A DNA stretch of 64,000 nucleotides from assembly GCA_030844895.1 (NCBI GenBank), contig CM061233.1, forward strand, positions 94,883,719 through 94,947,718. The letters run 5' to 3'. Shown here piece after piece: positions 32,594-44,058 of this stretch. This DNA is from Ambrosia x helenae. Its lineage: Eukaryota; Streptophyta; Magnoliopsida; Asterales; Asteraceae. How positions within the stretch are numbered: position 1 is the first letter of the stretch; every line of letters starts with the position of its first letter. The notes under the pieces are model-generated. The model saw nothing but the letters and a program-made list of their open reading frames with translations. It searched no databases and was not told the DNA's origin. The translations under genes and the position numbers were made by a program.

Positions 32594-35306
32594 TGTGATA
32601 CCCCGCAAATTCAGGTTCTCACTTTAACTAAACTCTAGTTACGTTCCTTGCATTATACTTAACTAGGGTTAGCTAGATAAGACACACGTGCATTGTTGTG
32701 AGTTAATATCGGGTTACATGATTAGTGAACCTCGGACGTTGGTGAATAATGAACTTATGTGTCTCTGTGATATTTGACAAACTTATGTGAAAACCATACG
32801 TGATTGTGTGAACCTAAACCGAATACGTTAATAAAAATCACTAAAAGTGGAGCATGAGGTTGATTAGGGTCTTAACGCATGGGGTTGCACTTGTTACGGT
32901 CCGAAATAACGAAAACGTCAAAGGATAACACGTCGGATGACGAAACGGGACACTCACGCGGGCCTCGGGCCTGTGAGCGGCCGCTCACAGGGCCCGAGCG
33001 GCCGCTCGGTTTCATCTGACGGGTCTAAACCGCCTTTCACACCTATTTAAGCAACCTTAACCCCCATGCAACCCCTAAACTCAACCCTAATCGCCCCCTT
33101 ACTGCCCCACACGAAATATTAACCCTAAAGCTCCTGCTAAGGCTCAAGATCATCAATTGGGAAGCTCCAAAGGCGCACGGTTGATCGAATCGAAGAGCTA
33201 AGGGTATAACCTTTGATTCCTTACACTTTTATCTTGTGTTTTTGTTATAAAAATCATGTAACAAAGTTTGTCCAGGTCTGAAAGTTTTTAATAATCATTA
33301 AAACACGAAGTTTTTGAAGATTAAACGGATCAAACATAATAATTATCGATTAGTAACATCATAGGATACTTGTTGCGCAAGTTATTGATGTTTTGGTCTT
33401 TAAAGTTGTGATCTTTGCATGTTTAGTAGTAGAATCTGATCAAAATAAGTATTAGGGATGTTTGGTAATGATGATTGATGTTTGTTGATTCACACGGTAG
33501 TCGATTAAAGTATGATTTAGGCAAAACTAAAAATCTGGACAGAATGATTAGACGAACTTGTAGGAGCTGTAACACGACCTTAACATGATGATTTTGGTAT
33601 TTTCTTTGCATGGTTGAATCACACCTGGTCTTAGCTTTTCATAATGTGTAAAATCAAGTGTTTTGGACGTTGGTTAAGTCGTTTTTGGAATTTTCATTGA
33701 AAATAGGTCAGATCAGAATTTCGGGTATCAAACTGAGTCAACTTTGAGACATCATAACTCCAGTTTTATAAAGAGTTAGGTTGTGAAATTTTTACAGAAG
33801 GTTAATATTGGAGTAACTTGAGTTTTCCAAGTGTATTCATCCCGTTTGGATGAATACACAATTTTTGGGAATTTATCTACCAAACTGACCTGTTAGGAAG
33901 GTTTTCTGAACATAGCTGTATTAGACGAATTTTAATTATTTTTGTGTTTGGATTTAAGACAAAACAAAAATAGATATTGTTAAGTGAATCCCATAGAAAA
34001 TTCAGTAAACATTTGGGAGGTTAACTCACTGATTTACTATTTTAAATAAATTGGTTTTGATGGCGCGCAATCTGTCCTGAAAACACAGATTGTGTATTGT
34101 GTGCTTATGTGATGAATTGAGATCTTAGGTGATATGAAATTGAGGTGTAGCTGAACGTATACTTGTATGAGACACATATGGAACGGGAAGACTAATTTTA
34201 ACCAACACATTCACCAACGAGTTCGTAGGGTTTACTATTGCATGTAGAATCACTAGGCGTCACATACACACTTTTGAACGTTTAAAACGCCTTGGACAAA
34301 CGAGTTATATGGTGTAATGATATTACGCCTATACTCACTTGGTGACACTTATATTAGGGTGTCGGTGGCATACTTTATTTGCGGTGCGGATTACTTTTGC
34401 TTGCACACTAAGGTGAGTTTCACTACCCTTTTCTCAAAAGCATGCGTCTCGGGTTAGAGACAACTTTGGTAAACATTTTCTAGTCCAGTTGGGACTTCTC
34501 AGGTTTTGACTCCTTGTGTGGGTCGGTTTTACGATTCCTTGTGTGGATCGGGTTTTCGGTCAGTTTAAAACTTATTGGTCCTTTGTAATCTAAACACTCT
34601 ATCATTTAAAGTCCTTGCATATTATTGGGTTAATCGCTGGAGGCGAACGGGGTATTAGCTGATAGCGCTATTAGGTTGATGCAGCAACCTCATGTCTGAG
34701 GTGCTTGAGGCACGAGCATGAACTTCTGACCACAATTTCCGACTGCTGTTGATAGACCCCAGTTATTGAGGCAAATAACTATTTTCCTGAAGGTGTCCCA
34801 ATAATTTTGTTTAGTTACATTGAGTGGGCTAGCTACCCCTGACACACTTAAACTGATAACTCTTTAACTTTCGGTCTGGAGGACCTACGTTATTACTTAC
34901 TTACGTGGTTTTGGAAACCAGCGCATTTGCATATTAAATTACCTTACTTTGTGAACTCACCAGCTTTATGTTGACATACGATTTACATGCTTTTGCAGGT
35001 AGTTAGCTTCCGGTGCCAGGATTAGAAAGCATTGTACACTTCACTGCATTTGGGGTCTCGGGCATACACATAAATTACATATTATGCTTTCGTATGGTTT
35101 CAATTTGGGCGCGTTGTTTTGCGCATGGTTTTTAAAAAGGTTTAAATTTGGTTTACGCTTCCGCAGCTTAACTAAACTTGGTTTTTGAAAACGAACTAAA
35201 TGGTTTGGGCATTTAGAGTTCGTTCCTGTGACTTATGGCTATGGGATCCTGGTTTGTCATGCGCCTCGCGGTATAAACCCCGCAGTGGAAATTTGAGGGT
35301 GTGACA
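32594..35306 (+). repeat. 3' LTR of the gypsy element, complete
   Basis: 2713 bp, starts TGTGATACCCCGC and ends GGGTGTGACA. Its first ~713 bp are missing from the 5' copy. GGTGAGT at ~34412 and TTTTGCAG at ~34998 mark the same intron-like segment. Confidence 0.93.
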
Positions 35307-35384
35307 AACATGAGTACTTTTACATAATTACATACGTACTTGTTTACATACACACGCCTGACAAGTTATGGTTATATTTTTCAG

Positions 35385-35831
35385 AGGTTTTTTACTACAC
35401 GAAGAATAACTGGTTGGACCCGTACCGTCATAAGTTTGTGTCTGCATGGACTAACGAAACGCTGAACTTCCGCCAGACCACAACCAACAGAGTTGAGGGC
35501 ATGCATGCAAAAATAAAAACTTACTGTCCAGGCAGTCGCAACTCGTTGTTGTCAATTGTGAAGTCCGTCGATAATATGGCTGATAAACAATATAGAGACA
35601 TTAAAAAAGGTTTTGAAGAGAGCCAAAGAAAGGCGATGAACCACCACAAGCAGCAGCCATTGCTTGATAAGTTACTTTGGAAGGTTAGCAAACATGCTCT
35701 TGACCTCATATACAGGGAGTTCGAACGTTTGCAAACGTCCATACGCACATACCATAACACTTGTGGATGCCAGCTTTTTAAAAGTTGTGCTTTGCCATGT
35801 GCCTGTCGTCTCAAGAAGTTACAAGCTGATG
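35385..35831 (+). pseudogene. Mutator-like transposase gene, exon with SWIM finger
   Basis: Opens after an intron acceptor (TATTTTTCAG) with 'EVFYYTKNNWLDPYRHKFVSAWTN...NFRQTTTNRVEGMHAKIKTY', the C-terminal part of a MULE transposase. It continues to 'YHNTCGCQLFKSCALPCACRL', a SWIM zinc finger (CxC...CxH) in which the final His is replaced by Cys. It ends at donor GATG|GTAATT. It joins exon 2 across the gypsy insertion, with the transposase core lost between. Confidence 0.87.
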
Positions 35832-35913
35832 GTAATTAATACTAGTGACCATATGATTTTACTACATAATTTATTACATGGTTTAACTTTCTAACACATG
35901 TTATCGTTTTCAG

Positions 35914-36984
35914 GTCATGAAATCCATTTGTTTTCGATAGACGTGTTCTGGAGGAAGCTTGACTTCAAACCTGCGAAGATTGGTTGCGAAGATATAAATG
36001 TAGATGAGGTGTGGGCAACATTAAGAGAAACGATTGACACAAAACCAATTTTTGCCCAATTAACCTTCCTGGACAGATTTGCACAAGTCGTCACAGGCAA
36101 CTACTCCCCCAACAAACCGCCTGTTGTGCAAAAGAAAACCCGTGGTCGTCCAACCAAGAAACATCAAGAACAGAAGAGAGAACGATCTGCGAGAAAGAGC
36201 TTGCATATGCCGAATGAAGAATGTGGGTCTGACCAGGAGCCTGACTTTCCCCGGCACAGCTTGTTCATACCATTACAAGAGGAGCTCATACGACCTTCCC
36301 AGTCCCAGCCCGACATTCCTTACCAGCCTCACCATCACGCTCTTACATAACGTCAACGTCCCAGTGGAAAAGCATTTGGGACAAATTCGATTTCCGGATG
36401 CTTCCGCGGACAACAAAGACAGAGAACTTAGTAATGAAATATGGGGATCAAATTCCATCTGTTTTTCACCCATATATATCCAAAACAAAGGATGTGAAAC
36501 CAGATGGTCATTGCGGGTTTCGAGCGGTAGCAGTGGGGTTAGGGTTGGATCAACACGAGTTTTTGAATGTCCGGTCCCAAATGCTAAGAGAGTTGCACAA
36601 TAACCGTACCTTGTGGAAGGACATCTTTGATCCACATGACGAAGGGCATTATGATCGTCTCATAGGGAATTTAAAATTTGAAAGGGGTGGCAAACGCACC
36701 ATATAAGAATTGGATGGTGGTTTCAGATTCGGCATTTCTCGCTGCACAGAGGTAGGGTGTTGTTGTTCATACACTCGACATTCGTGTCAGTGATACAGTT
36801 TTCCCTCTGTATATAGGCCCAGAATGTTCTGAAAAACCTATTTTAAAGGTAGTAGTTTGCTTTATTGATCACCATTATATCAACTTAACGCTTGAGGGAT
36901 CGTATCCAATGCCTCCAACGAATGCAGCTTGGATCGCTAACAGAAATGAAAATGGCATGAAATGGGAAACTTAATACAGAGATC
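35914..36984 (+). pseudogene. Mutator-like transposase gene, last exon with AT-hook and OTU protease domain
   Basis: After acceptor TTTTCAG: a helical stretch ('DVFWRKLDFKPAKIG...RETIDTKPIFAQL'), then 'KKTRGRPTKKHQ', an AT-hook-like DNA-binding motif. After a frameshift near 36.3 kb comes an OTU-type cysteine protease domain: 'KPDGHCGFRAVAVGLG' with the catalytic Asp-Gly-x-Cys (36.50 kb), 'LHNNRTLW', 'YDRLIGNL', and the His region 'VVCFIDHHYINLTL' (~36.87 kb). Breaks: frameshifts near 36.30 and 36.69 kb and TAG at 36753-36755. OTU domains are deubiquitinases; here the domain is fused to, or co-encoded with, a transposase. Confidence 0.82.
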
Positions 36985-37170
36985 AAATCAATGCATACAA
37001 AGAACTAGTTTTCCCGAAGCCGAACGAAAATCCGGATATACAAGATATAGATTAGATATGTGAAATTTGTAAAAATATTATAATTGTATTGATTGTGTTT
37101 ATATTCTTGAGAATTAAAAAAATCGTTCTTGGCAAATGATAACCCATGTAATTGGGATTGGGTTGTTATT

Positions 37171-37608
37171 GGTTCGTTAACGGGAGGTGAGTTCAAAACA
37201 AGTACGGATCGTTACCGGGCGGTCAGTTCAAAACCGGTACGCATGGATAATGGGCCGGTCAGTTCGAAACCGGTACGGGTGGATAACGGGCCGGTCAGTT
37301 CAAAACCGGTACGGATCGTTACCGGGCGGTCAATTCGAAACCGGTACAGATCGTTACCGAGCGGTTAGTTCGAAACCGGTACGGTTCGTTACCGGGCGGT
37401 CAGTTAGAAACCGGTACGGATGGATAACGGGCCTGTCAGTTCGAAACCGGTACGGGTGGATAACGGGCCGGTCAGTTTGAAACCGGTACGGATCGTTACC
37501 GGGCGGTCAGATTCAAACCGTTACAGTTCGTTACCGGGCGGTCAGTTCGAAACCGGTACGGGTGGATAATGGGCCGGTCAGTTTGAAACCGGTACGGATC
37601 ATTACCGG
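37171..37608. repeat. 36-bp GC-rich minisatellite, left part
   Basis: About 12 units built on 'CAGTTCGAAACCGGTACGG'. Two subtypes alternate: one continues with ATCGTTACCGGGCGGT, the other with GTGGATAACGGGCCGGT. 36 bp is 12 codons, so frames stay open (SSKPVR repeats), but nothing suggests translation. It ends at 37608 with the target duplication ACCGG of the inserted LTR element. Confidence 0.95.
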
Positions 37609-37629
37609 TGTAACATAACACAAATTTTC

Positions 37630-37689
<60 letters not shown>

Positions 37690-39737
37690 GATAGTTATAA
37701 TAAAAACCCTTCAAAATGAGTAAACCTTGCAAACTAAATCCTAGCCATCCATCCATTTAATCTATGGTCACCATTTTTTCTATAATATTAATTTAATTAA
37801 ATATGTGATAAAGGACAAGAAAGGGTAATAGGGTAATTTGGTTTTTCTGAAAAAGAGACTGACAAAAGCTGATATGACACCCCCATCACATCATCTCTCT
37901 CTTACTTTTTTCACATTGTTATATAAATTGTCAGATGCCCGAGTTACATATGTAACATACGCAGTGTTGCGTACGTAACAATAAGAATTATAGCAACTGT
38001 TCCAGCAGCAGTTCAGAATCAGATTTATTACCACATTTTTTTTTTGGTTTTATTGTACCAACACGAGGGTTGTTGCGTCCGTAACGAAAAGGCATAACCA
38101 AACAAAACGGTCATTACAAAGTGCATACGTAACGAGAATTAATATGGTTATAGGCATTTTGTTACTTACAAAGTGCTAAAACCAAACAAAATGGTCATTA
38201 CAAAGTGCTAAAAACTTTATTGATCAAAAAACATTCAAATGTACACAAGAATTGTTTCTTACAAAATGCTAACAAACAAACAAAACGGTCATTACAAATC
38301 AACAAATGCTAAAAAAAAGTATCATAAATAAAAAAAATGTCTACACTTCATTCTTGATAATCATCATCTTCATCTTTAATGCAAAAAATATGCTCACCTG
38401 CAAAAATAAAACAAAAATCATCAATTTACATGTAAAAGACCCCCCCCCCCCCCCCGCTTAACGTATGTTAACCAACTGGATTACAAAAAAACATACGAAA
38501 CTGATACAAAAAAACATTGTTTTATACATTTAGTTATCAAAGATTATCAAACATACGAAACTGATAGCAACTTAGTTCTGCTGTTACATACGAAACAGAC
38601 GCAAACATAGATTTGATCCAATGATTAGTGACTTTTGTTTTAATCAATACATGGTAAAAAAAATCAGAAGCTAATTTATACCAACTTAGTTCTGCTGTTA
38701 CATACGAAACAGAAACTAATTTATACCATAGTTTTGTTGTTACATACGAAACATGTGCAAAAATATAGGAAACAGATGCAAACATACATTCCACACATTA
38801 TAATACTCATACAAACATGCACATACTGGTAAAAAACAAAAGCAGACATATTGTTGCATATGTTAACAGACATTAAAATTCACCAATTTTGATTAAAAAA
38901 ACATATTAAACAAAAGCAGACATATTGTTGCATAGAACATAATCTGACTGCAAAAAACATATATGCTACACACGTAAACAGTCTAACATAACACAAAGAT
39001 TATACGAAAATATAGACGATAAAAACACCCTAACTAAACAACAAGATACTACAAACATAAAAACACAAAACGAAAAATCATTTTCGATGTTTAACATAAT
39101 AAGTCACCCAAAAATAAGAGATGCTAGTAACACACAAAAAAACAACAATTATTTACAACTTAAAAAAATAAAAATACAGACAATACTTATGTACATGTGA
39201 AACAACAATTATTTACAAGAAAACAACAATTATTTACATGTGTAACAGGAAAAACACAGACAACATTTATGTAGTCTGCAGTAAACATAGAACAGAATTT
39301 GACATGCTAGAAAACAGAAAACATAATTTGACTGCAAAAAATAGACATGCTACACACGTAACAGGCTAACTAAACACAAAGATTATACGAAAATATAGAC
39401 GATAAAAACACCCATACTAAACACAAATATACTACGAACATAAATCATGAAACCGCCACAACGTATTTAACAAAAAGAGATACCAATGTTACATATGAAA
39501 CAACACCAGTTTGAGTTCTCAAATTATATAAACATATTATAACAAAAACATATGTTTTTTTTTTCAAAAAAAAAAAAAATCAAACTCTAATGTAAGTAGC
39601 CTATAAAATTCCTAAAAAAATAAAATAAATTAAAAAACCAAATCACATTGGACCTTCAAAAAGTGAAATATACCACAAAAACCTCAAGACAAATTTTAGT
39701 ATATTTCTAAAAGTGAAATATACCACAAAAACGAGTA

Positions 39738-39873
39738 ATTGACAATTTTTGAAGCATTCGTTCCACACCTGTGCTGCAAGACGTGTCCTGATGAGATCTA
39801 AAGGATATGTTGCGGTATCCCCAAATCCATGTGCGTATCCCCAAATCCAAGCTTTACCACCGTGCCGGACCAT
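39738..39873 (-). pseudogene. Captured fragment of a mitochondrial carrier gene
   Basis: Minus-strand reading gives 'AHGFGDTATYPLDLIRTRLAAQV' followed by 'WNECFKNC'. PLDLIRTR is the signature Px[DE]xx[KR] of the mitochondrial solute carrier family (SLC25-like), and 'ATYPLDL(I/V)RTRLAAQ' is close to plant substrate carriers. Only one signature of three is present. A 28-bp segment ('ACCACCGTGCCGGACCATCT') is duplicated in tandem just upstream. It lies within the Pack-MULE, as expected of transduplicated host DNA. Confidence 0.75.
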
Positions 39874-40084
39874 CTAACGCCGTTACCACCGTGCCGGACC
39901 ATCTAAGGCTGAGTTTGAAGAGCTTAAGCTGGTTCTAGCTCCATCACTTCAGTCGCCACACTACCCAATAAAATCAACTCACTTTCACCTCCATCAACCC
40001 CCATGTCACGAAATCAAAAAAGTTGTGGCGGTGTTCTGAACCCCTGATGTTATTATTATCATCGAGTTTTTGTTGTTTGGTTGA

Positions 40085-40327
40085 ATGAAGAAGAAGGGGT
40101 TAGGATCTGGATTATTATTATTAGTGTTATTATTATTATTGGATATAGGTGGTGGTGGAGGTGGTGGTGGCGGTAGTGGTGGTGGCGGTGGCAGTGGCGG
40201 TGGTGGCAGTGGAGGTGGCGGTAGGGGTGGTGGTGGTGGGATTAATCTTGAAGATGGTGGAAAAGAGATGAAGAGAGAGAGAGAGGGAGTTGTTTATATA
40301 GGAGGGGAGAGAGAAAATTCAAATTAG
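40085..40327 (+). repeat. GGT/GGC low-complexity run (Gly-rich frame)
   Basis: A TTA run followed by ~90 bp of GGTGGTGGC repeats gives an 80-codon Gly-rich frame. Read as low-complexity DNA in the Pack-MULE, although a captured UTR or Gly-rich coding piece is possible. Confidence 0.6.
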
Positions 40328-40465
40328 AAAAAGAGGGGGAAGGGTAAATTTACTAGATTACCCTTTTTCATTAAAATAATAGAGGTTGGTGTGGATTAAT
40401 CTTGGCCACTAGTTAGGTTTCCATGGGTTTTCTCATTTTAGAAGGTTTCCATTATCCCTTTCCCC

Positions 40466-40514
<49 letters not shown>

Positions 40515-40654
40515 CTCCATCGTTTATTCATCCGATTCATGTTTACAGTATCTTTACCATCCATTTTGTTAATTTTTTTTTGTTTAAATAATGACTTATA
40601 ATCAATATTAAATTGGATTGTATTAAAAATTCTGATTTAAAAACGTTAAACAAA

Positions 40655-40740
40655 ATGTTTGCCTATGCCAGGATTCGAACCCGAGTCCCTAGCGGGCTAA
40701 ACCTTAACCACACCACACAAACCACTACACCATTTGGTGT
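40655..40740 (-). mobile_element. tRNA-like SINE/Pol III promoter inside the LARD LTR (antisense)
   Basis: On the minus strand: A box TGGTGTAGTGG (40722-40732) fitting TRGYNNANNNG exactly, and perfect B box GGTTCGAATCC (40671-40681), spaced as in a tRNA. The same boxes occur in the right LTR (44311-44321, 44260-44270), so the insertion or sequence is older than the element's last transposition. Confidence 0.75.
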
Positions 40741-41841
40741 TTTGTAATGTTAACTAAAACCAATTAAACTTAAACCCTTTCAAGGTCCCTTAGTCAAACC
40801 TGAAAAGTCAAACGTAGTCTCTTAGTCAAGTCAAGTCAAAGTGTTAATAAATATGGTCTCCTAGTCAAGTCAAAGTGTTAGTAAATATGGTCTTCTAGTC
40901 AAGTCAAAGTTGTTCCTAAATTCTAGCCTAGTCAAAGTAGTCCCTAATTACAACTCCAAATTATACACTATAAATACTATAGCCTACCATTCAACTCTTT
41001 ATACCATTCAATAAAAAAAAAACATTATTATCCCATCTCCCATATACTAAAGTTTTCATCCATCATTATCTCCTCTAGCTAGTTCCGAGTTTTCCAAGGC
41101 ATTATTACTAAGTGTTTGCACGCTCAATAAAACGCACGAACTCATTATGCACCTAAGGTGAGTTTACATAGCCCTTTTTCTGTTTTACATTTTAGGGTGA
41201 AACATGTTTAAACATTTTATACTATATCATTTACTCATTCTTACATTGTTGAAACTTGTGATTCAATTACACTATCATTTATTCATTCTTTCATTTGACT
41301 GTAACAAAAAGACACAGTACAATCATTAACATTGATCAAGCCGCCTGTTTAGATTATAGCGCTATAGGTCTGACAAACCCATCCCCCCGCATAAATTCAG
41401 GGATGATCGATAACAGTTACACTTTTACTAACTTGCGAGTTAGGTCTCAGTCGACACAAGGTTTGATTGTACAAAAGACGCATTGTTACATGTCGGACTC
41501 ATACTCTATCATTACTCATTATTATACTTCAACTATGATTGCTATACAACATATTGTTTTCAACTATATGCAAAACCTATGTATTCTCACCAACTATTTA
41601 TAGTTGACCCCCCCATCTTTCCAACTTAACATGTTTCAGGTTTTATTTGCTATTGGAAGTTGTACAAGTCTTGGAACACATAGGAGCTTTGGACCTAGTT
41701 TATGCAAATCAAGTTTATGTAATTTGTATGACAAATTGTAAATTGTTTAGTAATATTCAACTTCCATTTAGTACCATGAGCTATTGTACAATCATCACTA
41801 CGTGACACCTCGATGTTTCCGCCATCGGTTGGGGTGTTACA

Positions 41842-44058
41842 GATTGGTATCAGAGCCATGGTTATAGGGAATTAGGTTATTAGAAAAAAAAAATAACCTA
41901 GTCTATAACCATAGGATTTTAACCAGTACTTGCTCCTTTTACTTGCAACCTTACTTGTTTCTATTCTCTATCCTACTTCTTATCCTTACTTTAGTCCCTA
42001 CAAGAAGAGTGCTCTCCATCACAAGATCTACTCTTAGACTAGTAGGACAAATCCTCAGGTTTAGCCTGAACCACCTTGAAGATCTCGTCGAAGTTCTAAA
42101 TTTTAATAACGAACACGTGCAATCTGGAAGGGTGAACCCCTGTATTCTGAGTTTTCTGTCTAGGACTGGCATTGCGCATAAATCCCAATCAGACGAGGGA
42201 CCCGGATGCCTACCTGGGAATTCTCGGGATGAGTGTTCACTTATAGGCTAAAGCATGTCTTCACTATGTTATTAGAATCTAGAAGTTTTGATAAGTCAAC
42301 GTTTTTGTTTATTTGTTTTAATTAATGAATAAATGATTACACTCACTTTCCTTAAGCTAAGCTTTAAAATCTCAAAATTTTACAGCTTAAATCAATCTCA
42401 TTTCATAACCATCTATGGATTTCACAATCACACTTCACCTTACCATCTTAGCCACTTTTTAAATATTGAACACCCTACCCAAATCATATTATTTCATTTC
42501 TCCACATGTTACTTATTTTTTTTAAACTATAACCTCATACCTTAGCACAAACTAAAGATTTCTAAATCTTGTTGTATTTTCATTACCTAGTAACTTTACA
42601 AAGTACATATTTTTGTCAAAAGATGTCCTCGAACTTAAATTCAATTGTTTATTTATTGACGTAACAAACAATTTTCTATATAATGCTTTAAACTATTAAA
42701 AATCACTTAATAGAACCTTGATCTTCAAAACCTAATGTCATGTTTGAAATCTCCAACTAACGGGAATATTTTAATCAAAGCCCACTTAGCTTGTACTATT
42801 TAACAACTTTTGCTTTATGTATAAAACCAATTTTGAAAATAAGATTTTTTTTATCCATAGGAATAATATCTAGTCTCTAAATTCTCCATCGACACTCACT
42901 CATTTTCAACTTGTTCAAATTCTTACAATATTTGGCATATACCACAATCATGTTTTCTTATACACTTGATTATAACATTTGATCCAAACCCCAAAATTTA
43001 CACTGCTACATAATCTCCTTACTATAAAATAAACTCTTTATCAACTATCTTCACATTCACTATCTCTCACAACCTTGATTCTGCTTCAAGATTTTTCATC
43101 ATCCTCTCAGGAACTAAATTCATATCCTTCACCTTCTCACACATGAGCTAGTTACCCATGATAACCAAACTATTGAAACTTGATTGTGTGTTGCATCAAA
43201 CATAATCCTTAGTTATACATGAGGATTCGACTATCTACCATATTTGAACATTTGAAACTAGAATTCATGGAATATAAACTATTTGCTATAGACACACCTA
43301 GAGTCATTAACCTTGTCTAGGGCAACTCTATTACAACTCGTATGCTATACTTGATACTTGATTGCTTACATGTACATATTATCAATTTGCAATTCATGTG
43401 TGTAATAATTGGTACACTTAATCAAACAACTGATAGAGGATGAAGTACTTGCTCAACAGTTAGTAGAGTACCAAATAACCAACTCAACGATTGGTAGAGG
43501 TCATCATGCCTGCTCAACAGTCGGTAGAGGCCCTACAACCTGCTCAACGACTGGTAGAGGCTATCGCACCTGCTCAACAATCGGTAGAGGTTCTTACTCA
43601 CTGACTGGTAGAGGTCTTTTTCCTGCTCAACAGTTGGACTTATTTTTGGATACATTGTATACGATACAATCACAATGCTATTTTGCATAATGTAAGGTAA
43701 ATTGGTGATTGCGGTCCGGAACGTAATCATGAATTTACAGGTACATTAAGGTAGTGTGAAATTCTATTAACGTTTTGGGAGATACCCTGTATGTTTTCGA
43801 AGTATCAGAGGTGTGATGGGTTAGCTGCGGTACACCCTATATATAAACACTAATGATACGTGGAAAGGGATATTGTAGGGTCAGACCAATAACAAACCCT
43901 AGTTATTTGGTAGTCCATCTAGCATTTATGGTTATCTTATACATTCCTTAAACTCTTACCCTACTCTGAACCATAGTCACCCTAACTATCCTCAACACTA
44001 TTCAAATGTTTCTTCTTAAAATAAACTTCGGGACGAAGTTCCTAAAAGTAGGGGAGAC
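41842..44058 (+). other. Internal region of the LARD (no pol)
   Basis: Starts with the tRNA-Met primer site (GATTGGTATCAGAGCC, 41842-41857) and ends with the purine tract AAAGTAGGGGAGAC. A 102-codon frame at 41943-42251 sits where gag would begin but shows no motif I know. The rest lacks long frames except repeats at 43.4-43.64 kb. Confidence 0.8.
43448..43640 (+). repeat. 30-bp tandem repeats in the LARD interior
   Basis: Six to seven units around 'GCTCAACAGTCGGTAGAGG', at ~43451, 43481, 43512, 43542, 43573, 43600 and 43626. Spacing is 26-31 bp. Confidence 0.85.

Larger units (their letters stand above)
25411..35306 (+). mobile_element. Ty3/gypsy retrotransposon (Tekay/Del-like), 5'-truncated
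   Basis: Two long direct repeats (left 25411-27418, right 32594-35306) flank a tRNA-Met primer site and a gypsy-order pol (PR-RT-RH-IN). The left LTR lacks its first ~713 bp compared with the right one. The shared ~2.0 kb differ by roughly 20 substitutions and a few indels by my count. The right side has AACAT (35307-35311) where a target duplication would be; the left partner is deleted. The element lies in an intron or exon of the Mutator-like gene, same strand. Confidence 0.93.
37687..40465. mobile_element. Pack-MULE inserted in the LTR's TA microsatellite
   Basis: Both ends carry long inverted repeats beginning GGGGAWAG. Left is GGGGATAGTTATAATAAAAACC; the right end, complemented, is GGGGAAAGGGATAATGGAAACC. 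Similarity continues for ~55 bp ('CTTCWAAATGAGWAAACC'). GGGGATAGT-type long TIRs fit Mutator-like elements. The 9-bp target duplication cannot be defined because both sides are TATATA. No transposase inside. It carries a captured mitochondrial-carrier fragment, a poly(C) tract (~38441-38456) and a glycine-codon GGT repeat. Confidence 0.75.
37609..41841 (+). repeat. Left LTR of the LARD, interrupted by a Pack-MULE
   Basis: LTR sequence runs 37609-~37640 and again ~40500-41841, matching 44059-45170 plus 48888-49155. Between lies the Pack-MULE in the LTR's (TA)n tract. Confidence 0.9.

Noticed and set aside
37171..37608. CRISPR-like array
   Set aside because: Units are contiguous with no unique spacers, and the context is a plant genome.
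39643..39873. Functional mitochondrial carrier
   Set aside because: Only one signature and about 30 residues of similarity; six transmembrane helices would be needed.
40655..40740. Functional tRNA gene on the minus strand
   Set aside because: A and B boxes are good, but no convincing acceptor stem or anticodon arm; present identically in both LTRs, so it is read as a SINE-like promoter.
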